Assembly: GCA_019638775.1 (NCBI GenBank)
Contig: JAHBTD010000004.1
Coordinates: forward strand, 62,001-126,000
DNA: 64,000 nt
Reading direction: 5' to 3'
From: Fimbriimonadaceae bacterium
GTDB lineage: Bacteria; Armatimonadota; Fimbriimonadia; Fimbriimonadales; Fimbriimonadaceae
In this document: piece by piece, positions 57,644 through 64,000 of the stretch
Position numbering within the stretch: the stretch's first letter is position 1
Layout: each line of letters opens with the position of its first letter
The notes under the pieces: model-generated
Told to the model about the DNA's origin: nothing
Seen by the model: only the letters and a program-made list of their open reading frames with translations
Database searches by the model: none
Translations under genes and position numbers: made by a program

Positions 57644-58498
57644 ATGCTGCTCGCCCTCACTCCGGGAATTGGGGGTCGGACGCTTGTTCGTATCCTTGCG
57701 CGCTGTGATCTCATGGGGCAAAGCCCGTACGAGTTCTTTGCCCTTTCTCCAGAAGCGCTCAAGGAGGACTATGGCCTGCCCAACAAACTTGCAGGGCAAG
57801 TCTCGGGCAGCATGGACCGCCTTGTCAGCGAACTCTCAGAGCTTGAACAAAAGCTAGAGAGCCTAGGTGTCCATCTTGTCACGGCAGCTGATGCGCACTT
57901 CCCTGCTCGGCTTGACGGAATTGACCTTGATCCACCTCCCGCGCTCTTCTTGTATGGCAATCAGAAGTTACTGGAGACGAAGACCTTTTGCATCCTTAGC
58001 TCTCGGAGCACCCCACCCAAGGGTTTGGAGATGATCGAAAAGTTGGCGGAACAGGGGGTCTTGAAAGGGGAAGTGTTGGTTTCTGGGCATGACCGGCCCG
58101 AGTATCAACGTTCGGCTGTTGTGCCTTTGAGGTGGGGTTCTCCAAGGATTCTGTGTTTGGACCGGGGTATGTTTGCCGCGCTGGGCGATGATCTATCCGT
58201 GGAGCCGTTCCGAACAGCGCGGCTGTGGCGTTTCCAATTTGACAAGAGTACCGATCTGGTTGTGTCTCCGTTCCGTCCGAATGCGGGCTTTGCGGGAGTG
58301 AATAACCAAGTACGGGATCGCTTGGTCGCGGCGCTGAGCGATCGAATGGATTTTGTTCTGGTCAATCCTGGCGGGAATATGGACAAGCTTGCTCGCGCTG
58401 GACTGAAAGCAGGACGTCAAGTCAGGGTTTCGGATTTGAGCCTTAAGTATCGGCAGTATCGGGAGTTAGGGGCGGAGGTGTTGGATTTTGGGATTTAG
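57644..58498 (+). CDS. DprA-like protein lacking the core motifs
   Basis: 284 aa. An N-terminal helix-hairpin-helix region (LALTPGIGGRTLVRILARCDL) and a Rossmann-like part with DLDPPPALFLYGNQKLLETKTFCILSSRS, then GEVLVSGHDRPEYQRSAVVPLRWGSPRILCLDRGM. In DprA these positions carry VGSR and SG.A.GID..AH; here they read LSSR and SGHDRPEYQRSA, so the canonical nucleotide or DNA loops are changed. No C-terminal winged helix. ATG chosen; a CTG at 57611 overlapping the upstream stop is in frame. The last codons lie in a heptamer repeat. Confidence 0.75.
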   Translation: MLLALTPGIGGRTLVRILARCDLMGQSPYEFFALSPEALKEDYGLPNKLAGQVSGSMDRLVSELSELEQKLESLGVHLVTAADAHFPARLDGIDLDPPPALFLYGNQKLLETKTFCILSSRSTPPKGLEMIEKLAEQGVLKGEVLVSGHDRPEYQRSAVVPLRWGSPRILCLDRGMFAALGDDLSVEPFRTARLWRFQFDKSTDLVVSPFRPNAGFAGVNNQVRDRLVAALSDRMDFVLVNPGGNMDKLARAGLKAGRQVRVSDLSLKYRQYRELGAEVLDFGI

Positions 58499-58517
58499 AT
58501 TTTGGATTTTGGATTGA
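58483..58517 (+). repeat. Heptamer tandem repeat overlapping the DprA-like stop codon
   Basis: GGATTTT, GGGATTT, AGATTTT, GGATTTT, GGATTGA. The DprA-like stop TAG lies inside the array, so its last residues (LDFGI) are encoded by repeat units. Confidence 0.85.
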
Positions 58518-58532
58518 GGGAAGGTAGGCGTT

Positions 58533-58619
58533 GGCAAGTGGTTGACAGGTAGTCGCAAGTTGTTTGCAAGTTGTTTGCAGGTTGTTGGCAGGTGGTCGGC
58601 AGGTGGTCGGCAAGTGGTG
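58533..58619 (+). repeat. 11-bp tandem repeat, 8 units
   Basis: GGCAAGTGGTT, GACAGGTAGTC, GCAAGTTGTT (10 bp), TGCAAGTTGTT, TGCAGGTTGTT, GGCAGGTGGTC twice and GGCAAGTGGTG. Inverted units (AACTTGCCAACAACTTGCC) follow at 58638-58656. Confidence 0.85.
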
Positions 58620-58681
58620 GGAGCTGTGCTGCATAGAAACTTGCCAACAACTTGCCGACGTCTCCTAATGGCCCCCTCCCC

Positions 58682-58710
58682 TTGCAGACCCCAGCTTTTC
58701 GCGCCATAAT
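58682..58710 (+). promoter_or_regulatory. Promoter of tRNA-Ser
   Basis: TTGCAG (58682-58687), 17-nt spacer, CATAAT (58705-58710), and 11 nt to the first tRNA base. The clean architecture shows that CATAAT is a real -10 hexamer in this genome. Confidence 0.85.
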
Positions 58711-58721
58711 CTGAAACCTGC

Positions 58722-58811
58722 GGAGTGGTGTCCGAGTGGTCGAAGGAGCGGGCCTGGAAAGCTCGTACTCGTGCAAACGGGTCGTGGGTTCGAATCCCAC
58801 CTACTCCGCCA
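58722..58811 (+). tRNA. tRNA-Ser (anticodon GGA)
   Basis: Plus strand, 90 nt including the long variable arm: acceptor GGAGTGG/CTACTCC, D-arm TCCGAGTGGTCGAAGGA, anticodon loop CTGGAAA, variable arm CTCGTACTCGTGCAAACGGG, T-arm GTGGGTTCGAATCCCAC, discriminator G and CCA. Confidence 0.96.
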
Positions 58812-58818
58812 GAATCTT

Positions 58819-59220
58819 ATGACCTTCGATCCGACCAACGAAGAACGCGCCCAGTGTATCGCCATCATTCGGCGAGTTGTCGAATACACACAAGCGGGCA
58901 CCACGATCAAGCTCCCGGCTTACAACCCTGAAACGGCCCGTCCGAACGACCGCTTTGCCCTGCTGAGCGTTGGGTTTGAGGAGAACGACTTTCGCGGGCG
59001 TATGGGAGAGTTTGTGTATCAGTTTGAGGGCGAAGAGGACTTGCTGCACCTGATGGTGACCCGAGCTAACCTCACTTCATTAACTCCCGAAGAGGGACAA
59101 GCTGTGGCCTCGTTTGTACTAGACGGTGTGCCTCCCGCGCTGGTTTGGTTTAAGCCGGGGGAGCAGTCGCAGCATTTTTATGTCGGGCATGACGATGTTG
59201 TGGCGAATGTGAACGCCTAG
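58819..59220 (+). CDS. Protein of unknown function, cotranscribed with tRNA-Ser
   Basis: 133 aa from the ATG of MTFDPTNEERAQCIAIIRRVVEYTQAGTTIKLPAYNPET, only 7 nt after the CCA of tRNA-Ser, with no promoter or clear Shine-Dalgarno sequence between. The sequence is compact and mixed alpha/beta (RFALLSVGFEENDFRGRMGEFVYQFEGEEDLLHLMVTR, WFKPGEQSQHFYVGHDDV). I recognise no family. The upstream ORF extension covers the tRNA and is rejected. Confidence 0.75.
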   Translation: MTFDPTNEERAQCIAIIRRVVEYTQAGTTIKLPAYNPETARPNDRFALLSVGFEENDFRGRMGEFVYQFEGEEDLLHLMVTRANLTSLTPEEGQAVASFVLDGVPPALVWFKPGEQSQHFYVGHDDVVANVNA

Positions 59221-59324
59221 TTGGCATTGGGACATTGAGTCCCTGCAAGGTCTTGTCGGCTCCCAAAGCATCGGACATTGAGAACAATGTCCCTCCAGAG
59301 ATCGGGGCCGAATACTAAAAAGTA

Positions 59325-59349
59325 CCCTCCGTTACGCAGTTACGGAGGG
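59325..59349 (-). terminator. Intrinsic terminator of gyrA
   Basis: CCCTCCGT and ACGGAGGG form an 8-bp stem, followed on the minus strand by TACTTTTTAG. Located 73 nt after the gyrA stop. Two small hairpins (59229-59243, 59273-59292) precede it on the plus-strand side. Confidence 0.75.
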
Positions 59350-59421
59350 ATGGTGAGGTCGTTATAGAGGGTTTGATGTGCGGTGCAAAAGACGCGCACA
59401 CCAAAGCGCCGCACCCCACCC

Positions 59422-61899
59422 TTATTCTTCTTCGCCGTCGACCTCTTGATCTTCGATATCCAGATCACCGTCGTCGGCGTCCTGGACGATCCTTGAGATC
59501 GTGCGGACGGCATCGCCACCAGCAAGGTTGATGAGCTTCACGCCTTGGGCCACACGCCCAACCAGCCGAATCTCCTTAACCTTGATGCGGATGCCCTTAC
59601 CGTTTGTGGTCATCACCAAAAGCTTGTCTTCGTCGTCCACAACCTCGGCGCCAACGATCTCACCCGTCTTTTCGGTGACGTTCATGGTGAGGATGCCGCT
59701 GCCTCCGCGGCCTTGTACACGGTATTCCTCAAGATCGGTCCGCTTGCCAAATCCGTTTTCGCCAACGACGAGCAGCGTAGTCTCAGGCCGAACGATGTTG
59801 GCGGACATAATCACATCTCCTGGTCGCAGGGTCATGGCACGAACGCCACCAGCGGCGCGTCCACGGCCTCGGGCCTGCGTCTCGTTAAATCGGATGGACT
59901 GTCCTCGCCGAGTGACCAAGATCACGTCCTGGTTGCCCTGCGTCTTTAGCACCCAGCCAAGCTCGTCGCCCTCTTCGATGTTGAACGCGCGGATGCCGTT
60001 TGCGCGGATGTTTTGGAAAGCCGCCATCTCGGTGCGCTTGATCTCACCCATGTGGGTGACCATCGTGAGGAAGCCTTCACCCTTGATGTCCTTCACGCTG
60101 ACGGTTGCCGTCACTCTTTCGCCGCTGTCGATGGCGATGTAGTTGATGACCGGCATACCCTTGGCGTAGCGGCCCGATTCGGGGATGTCGTAAGCACGGA
60201 GCCGGAACACGCGTCCCTTGTCGGTGAAGAAAAGGATGAAGTGGTGGGTGTTCACCTGGAAGAGGTGCGCCGGTTCGTCGTCCTCTTTCTGGACGTTTTT
60301 CAGGCCCTTGCCTCCGCGCTTCTGCTGCCGGTAGGCGTCAATGCTCACACGCTTGATATAGCCGTCGCGTGAGATGGAAATGATCGCCTCTTCTTCGGGG
60401 ATCAAGTCCTCTTCGGTGAATTCTCCAGCTTCGCGAGCGATGACCTTGGTTCGGCGGTCGTCGCCGTGTTTGTCTCGCAAGTGAATGATCTCGTCCTGCA
60501 AGACAGCCGTCAATCGCTCTTCATCGTTGAGAATGTCGAGGAGGTTTTGGACCTTGAGCAATGCGGCTTTGTAGTCGTTTTCGAGCTCTTGCTGTGATAG
60601 CCGTGTGAGTCGGCGAAGCTGCATCGCTAGGATCGCGTTCGCTTGCATCGGCGACATGTTGAACTCGCGAACGAGTCGGATTCGGGCAGTATTGGGGTCG
60701 TCCGAGGTTCGGATCAAAGCGATAATCTCATCGAGGAATCGACGAGCGATCTGGTAGCCCTCGTTGATGTGGACTTCTTCGAGCGCACGATAGAGTTCGT
60801 ATCGCGTTCTTCGCGCGATAACGATTCGGCGGTGCTTGATGTACTCGTCAAGCAATCGCACAAGCGGGGCAACCCTTGGTGCGCTTTCAACGAGCGAAAG
60901 CATAATCGCGCCAAAAGTCGTTCTCAATGCGGTGTGCTTTAAGAGATAGTTGAGCGCCTTGTTCGGGTTCACATCACGCCGAATCTCAATCTCGATGCGC
61001 ATACCGCGCTTGTCTGAGAAGTCATCAACGCGCAGGATGCCATCGAACTTTCGATCTTTTGCGATGAGAGCGATGGCCTTGATGAGGTTCTCTTTGTTGA
61101 CTTGATAAGGCAGTTCGGTAACGACAATCAGCGACTTGCCCATGTCGCCTTGCTCAATCATCGTCTTGGCTTGCATGATAATGGAGCCGCGTCCCGTTTC
61201 GTAGGCCGAGCGGATTCCCTTGGAGCCCATGATGATGCCGTAGGTCGGGAAGTCCGGCCCGGGCATGATCTCCATCAGTTCCTCAAGCGAACACTCGGGG
61301 TTATCAATCCGGTGGAGGATCGCGCTGCAAACCTCGGTGAGGTTGTGCGGGGGCATGTTGGTTGCCATGCCGACGGCGATTCCGGAAGTTCCGTTGCAAA
61401 GCAGATTCGGGAATTTGCCGGGGAGTACGGTCGGCTCTTGAAGCGTGTTGGAATAGTTCGGGATCCAATCGACGGTTTCTCGGTCGAGGTCCTCAAGCAT
61501 TTCCATCGCAAGGGGCATGAGCCGGCATTCTGTATATCGCATCGCAGCGGGGGAGTCGCCGTCGATGGAGCCAAAGTTGCCCTGCCCGTCGATCAGCGGA
61601 TAGCGCATATTGAAAGGCTGTGCCAAACGTACGAGCGTTGGATAGATGATCGCCTCGCCGTGCGGGTGGTAGTCACCGGAGGTCTGTCCGCAGACCTTTG
61701 CGCACTTCTGATAGCCGCTGTCTGGCGCCAGGTTGAGCTGCCGCATCGCATAGAGGATGCGCCGCTGTACTGGCTTGAGTCCGTCTCGCACGTCCGGTAG
61801 GGCGCGAGCGATAATAACGGACATCGCATAGTTCACATACGAGCGCGATAACTCGTCGTCAATGTTGACGCTAAGAAGGTTCTGATCGTGTTCTGCCAC
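59422..61899 (-). CDS. gyrA: DNA gyrase subunit A
   Basis: 825 aa, GTG start. Breakage-reunion domain with the active-site Tyr in [11 protein letters not shown] (~residue 120) and the hallmark [24 protein letters not shown]-terminal six-bladed propeller with GyrA box [11 protein letters not shown], which marks gyrase rather than topoisomerase IV. The quinolone-contact position equivalent to Ser83 of E. coli is Ala, as in mycobacteria. The acidic end ([19 protein letters not shown]) is typical. No gyrB next door. Confidence 0.97.
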   Translation of the reverse strand: MAEHDQNLLSVNIDDELSRSYVNYAMSVIIARALPDVRDGLKPVQRRILYAMRQLNLAPDSGYQKCAKVCGQTSGDYHPHGEAIIYPTLVRLAQPFNMRYPLIDGQGNFGSIDGDSPAAMRYTECRLMPLAMEMLEDLDRETVDWIPNYSNTLQEPTVLPGKFPNLLCNGTSGIAVGMATNMPPHNLTEVCSAILHRIDNPECSLEELMEIMPGPDFPTYGIIMGSKGIRSAYETGRGSIIMQAKTMIEQGDMGKSLIVVTELPYQVNKENLIKAIALIAKDRKFDGILRVDDFSDKRGMRIEIEIRRDVNPNKALNYLLKHTALRTTFGAIMLSLVESAPRVAPLVRLLDEYIKHRRIVIARRTRYELYRALEEVHINEGYQIARRFLDEIIALIRTSDDPNTARIRLVREFNMSPMQANAILAMQLRRLTRLSQQELENDYKAALLKVQNLLDILNDEERLTAVLQDEIIHLRDKHGDDRRTKVIAREAGEFTEEDLIPEEEAIISISRDGYIKRVSIDAYRQQKRGGKGLKNVQKEDDEPAHLFQVNTHHFILFFTDKGRVFRLRAYDIPESGRYAKGMPVINYIAIDSGERVTATVSVKDIKGEGFLTMVTHMGEIKRTEMAAFQNIRANGIRAFNIEEGDELGWVLKTQGNQDVILVTRRGQSIRFNETQARGRGRAAGGVRAMTLRPGDVIMSANIVRPETTLLVVGENGFGKRTDLEEYRVQGRGGSGILTMNVTEKTGEIVGAEVVDDEDKLLVMTTNGKGIRIKVKEIRLVGRVAQGVKLINLAGGDAVRTISRIVQDADDGDLDIEDQEVDGEEE

Positions 61900-62047
61900 C
61901 AGTCAATTTCCAGGACGCTTCGGGTTAGCTTTTTGAAGCGGGTAAGAAGCGGTTTTGAGTCCAAAAGTATACCTGGAAACGGTAGGTCGCACGAGCCTTT
62001 TGCCGACCTGTAAAGCCAGAATTTGAGAGTTCTCTACAGGAATATCT

Positions 62048-62071
62048 CTTTGGCGCGACAAAGCGCCAAAG
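62048..62071 (-). terminator. Hairpin after the tandem-GNAT gene
   Basis: CTTTGGCGC and GCGCCAAAG form a 9-bp stem with a 6-nt loop just after the minus-strand gene ending at 62083. Confidence 0.55.
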
Positions 62072-62082
62072 ATAGCCCGAAA

Positions 62083-63036
62083 TTATTCGTCGATCCGGCG
62101 CGAATAGGGCGTGTATCGACGGGTCACTTCAAAGCCATGCTTGCCGTAGAATTCGGTCAGGGTGGTCCAGTCGATGATCGTCTTTCGGGCTCCTCGATCC
62201 TTCAATCCTTGAAGCGCCGATCCCAGCAAGGCACCCCCAAGTCCACTCCCGCGCTGCTCTGGAGCAATCCCAATCGGTCCAAGTGCGCCCCAATTCTCCC
62301 CAAGATCTATCCTCCAAACTCCACCCCCGATCGGCGAGTGGTGAGTCCAGTCCTGCGTCACAGCAAAGCCCTTGATCTTGCCCTCGACGAACAGACCGTA
62401 GACAAAATCGGCGCGGTTCTCCGCGTTGATCTTCCAGAGGGTGTCGGCCTTCCAGCGGCCCGGGAAAGTTGCTTCGAGAAAGGTAGACAGCTCGCCAAGA
62501 TCTTCCATCGATAAGGGTCGAACCGATGTTCCCTTTTCGAGGGCCTTCAGGCAGGACGTAGGCGGACTGTAGTCGCTCAAGTCTCGCTCTAAATCGACGG
62601 CCTCACTCTCCGCTTGGAAGCCAGAGACCGTTAAAAATGAGTTCAGCGCCGCGCAGTCAGCCGGGCAACCGGGCCAAAAGTGGCGCACATCCTGACCGAA
62701 ACTGACTTGATACAGCCCACGATTGAGGAGCATCTTTTTGGCGTGGGCAAACAGGTCAATCCCCACTGTCGGATCATCAAAGACGGCTGCGCTTAGATGG
62801 GCGACGTCGGGGTCTGGCCCCTTGTACAAGCAGGATGCGCTGCGCTTGACCACGATATAGCCGATCAATCTTCCGTCGTCATCGAGCTCGGCGACGGACG
62901 CCCCCGGATCGTAAAGTCCGGAATCGACAGTGTTCAACCGGATCAATTCCGGGCAGATCGCATACTTTGCCGGGTGGTTTCGATTCCAGAGTTCGGCGGC
63001 GGCTGTTGGATAAACGGTGTGGAAGGCTACGCGCAT
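62083..63036 (-). CDS. Tandem GNAT acetyltransferase
   Basis: 317 aa with two GNAT domains, like MshD-type (mycothiol synthase-like) enzymes. The first (1-150) is divergent. The second has VYGLFVEGKIKGFAVTQDW, GALGPIGIAPEQRGSGLGGALLGSALQGLKDRGARKTIIDWT and LTEFYGKHGFEVTRRYTPYSR, with the acetyl-CoA P-loop QRGSGLG. The substrate is not known. Its N-terminus overlaps the next-upstream gene by 10 nt, indicating an operon of at least three genes. Confidence 0.85.
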   Translation of the reverse strand: MRVAFHTVYPTAAAELWNRNHPAKYAICPELIRLNTVDSGLYDPGASVAELDDDGRLIGYIVVKRSASCLYKGPDPDVAHLSAAVFDDPTVGIDLFAHAKKMLLNRGLYQVSFGQDVRHFWPGCPADCAALNSFLTVSGFQAESEAVDLERDLSDYSPPTSCLKALEKGTSVRPLSMEDLGELSTFLEATFPGRWKADTLWKINAENRADFVYGLFVEGKIKGFAVTQDWTHHSPIGGGVWRIDLGENWGALGPIGIAPEQRGSGLGGALLGSALQGLKDRGARKTIIDWTTLTEFYGKHGFEVTRRYTPYSRRIDE

Positions 63037-63569
63037 TCGGCTTCTCTTGCCGTTAATTGTCGCAGATGTTCGCTATAAAGTGTCAGGGCTTGCCGGGTCC
63101 TCATGATGCGGTCGATCGTATGGCCGTCGTCTGTGCGTAGGAATTCAGCGAGTGTCGGAGCAGCAAAGAGGGCCTCAAAGGCATCGCTGTAGGTGCCGTA
63201 TGGGTCGGTGGACAGCACCACGTCCGCTGGGTCGTACTGTAGGTAAGCGACGATGAACTTTCTGAGGCCGGGATAGTTTGTCTGCATCCAAACTCGCAAG
63301 TCCTGATAGCGGGATTCTTGTTTTGTATCAGGTCCGTATTGGGCGGAATCACAGAGGAGCTCCACAAGCTGCTCGTATCGGCGGTAAAAAACGATCAACT
63401 CTTCGTGGCGCTCTTTCGCGGTCGGCAGCCGACGCGTCATGGCGAGGCTTTCGGCGGCTTGCTGCCGGTCGAGGAGTCGTGACCTGACGATATTCGGGAT
63501 TCGCGCGACCCAATTCCAGGCGCCCTGGGCGCCTCTTGTAACGGAGCGTACGGCATCGATTCTCGTCAT
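63027..63569 (-). CDS. Helical protein of unknown function
   Basis: 180 aa, mostly alpha-helical and soluble: RHEELIVFYRRYEQLVELLCDSAQYGPDTKQESRYQDLRVWMQTNYPGLRKFIVAYLQYDPAD... IMRTRQALTLYSEHL. No recognised family. Overlaps the GNAT gene by 10 nt and the DUF1844 gene by 4 nt, so all three are likely co-translated. Confidence 0.65.
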   Translation of the reverse strand: MTRIDAVRSVTRGAQGAWNWVARIPNIVRSRLLDRQQAAESLAMTRRLPTAKERHEELIVFYRRYEQLVELLCDSAQYGPDTKQESRYQDLRVWMQTNYPGLRKFIVAYLQYDPADVVLSTDPYGTYSDAFEALFAAPTLAEFLRTDDGHTIDRIMRTRQALTLYSEHLRQLTAREAECA

Positions 63570-63862
63570 GTCTGCTTCTCCTTAACTTTCTGGACGTAGT
63601 TCATCCGCAGGTCGCGAATGAGGTTGTGTATCTCACGCTTGTCGTTCTCATCAAGTTTTGGCTCGATGAAGCTCGCGAGCTGCGTTGTAATGTCGATGGC
63701 GACCTTTGCTTCTTCAAAATCCGCTTGAACCTTGCCCGTCATCATGTCGGGCTGCAGGCCCAGTTTTTGCCAAGCCAGGGTGGCCATTTGTTCGGTCATG
63801 GCCATGATCACTGTGTAAACACTCAGCGGTTCGTGCGGGGATTGATTGCCTTCAGTCGACAT
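63566..63862 (-). CDS. DUF1844 family protein
   Basis: 98 aa. YTVIMAMTEQMATLAWQKLGLQPDMMTGKVQADFEEAKVAIDITTQLASFIEPKLDENDKREIHNLIRDLRMNYVQK is characteristic of DUF1844, a short helical family found in many bacteria, function unknown. First complete gene of the cluster. Confidence 0.85.
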   Translation of the reverse strand: MSTEGNQSPHEPLSVYTVIMAMTEQMATLAWQKLGLQPDMMTGKVQADFEEAKVAIDITTQLASFIEPKLDENDKREIHNLIRDLRMNYVQKVKEKQT

Positions 63863-64000
63863 TCACGGATACTGACGTAAGAGCCGCCGGAATCGATTTG
63901 TGGTTTTTCGGCAGTTTCTCCGCAATAACCGATCTTTGCCTCCGGGGTATCCTCTCGCAGTTCCTCCGTCGGCGATCCCGCGAGCCTAGGCGGTGTGGAA
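63823..64000 (-). CDS. Possible C-terminal part of a gene running off the window
   Basis: On the minus strand a frame is open from the window edge to a TGA at 63823-63825, with a plausible protein-like end (EELREDTPEAKIGYCGETAEKPQIDSGGSYVSIRECRLK). It would overlap the DUF1844 start by 40 nt. Codon use looks real, but no family is recognised; the overlap lowers confidence. Confidence 0.35.
   Translation of the reverse strand, partial: STPPRLAGSPTEELREDTPEAKIGYCGETAEKPQIDSGGSYVSIRECRLKAINPRTNR

Overview
The window is bacterial chromosome, densely coded on both strands. It shows no prophage, plasmid, CRISPR array or intact insertion sequence. Several features suggest a Gram-negative-type bacterium: outer-membrane-like beta proteins at 6632 and 45312, lipoproteins, and the succinylase branch of lysine synthesis (dapD). 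Others point to a deep-branching lineage near Armatimonadota (Fimbriimonas-like) or Deinococcus-Thermus: a Thermus-type 7Fe ferredoxin, a Thermus-type isocitrate dehydrogenase small domain, and many apparently leaderless genes. The lineage is an inference; I could run no database search.

Layout. 1-8.6 kb: guaB, a twin pair of small membrane proteins, a class II aldolase, an SPFH protein, and hisS followed tightly by three envelope or coiled-coil genes ending in a J-domain-like protein. 8.8-20.9 kb: mutS2, a DNRLRE-like secreted protein, a BI-1 protein, ubiA/mqnP, a degenerate REP-transposase relative, a GH65 lipoprotein with a deacetylase, and an AmpG-like transporter with a serine hydrolase. 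21.2-30 kb: a short MetH, an HD-GYP protein, a split isocitrate dehydrogenase locus, an SdpR/SdpI-type module with a perfect operator, and an ADP-ribosylglycohydrolase between direct repeats. 29.5-33 kb: dapB, dapA, dapD, an unusually long rpsR and tRNA-Gly. 33-43 kb: redoxin, GNAT, tRNA-Trp, a BtuF-like lipoprotein, MTAP, a HEAT-repeat protein, a dead/active pair of S41 proteases and an IscA-type carrier. 43-53.6 kb: TetR, ferredoxin, two PilZ-like proteins, a DUF3187 protein, rpmA-rplU, a GAF-GGDEF protein, a C11 pseudopeptidase and a beta-mannosidase. 53.6-64 kb: tRNA-Thr, a small basic protein, panB-panC, a Bcp peroxiredoxin, a CBS protein, a second MTAP-family enzyme with a DprA-like gene, tRNA-Ser, gyrA and a terminal GNAT/DUF1844 cluster.

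Two genome-scale signals stand out. First, many genes have a -10-like hexamer (CATAAT, CAAAAT, TAAACT, TATAAT) only 5-10 nt before the start codon with no room for a Shine-Dalgarno sequence. The same CATAAT hexamer precedes tRNA-Ser with a 17-nt spacer from TTGCAG. Second, the intergenic spaces are full of short tandem repeats with exact 7-bp or 11-bp units, plus CCTCCC and GCGCGAAT hairpins, often starting right at a stop codon.

The most notable gene-level observations are modular: a separated isocitrate dehydrogenase small domain, a repressor operon encoding SdpI fused to a secreted-type hydrolase, a translationally coupled pseudo-protease/protease pair, a C11 peptidase with Ser in place of the catalytic Cys, and ribosomal protein S18 with a roughly 100-residue disordered tail.
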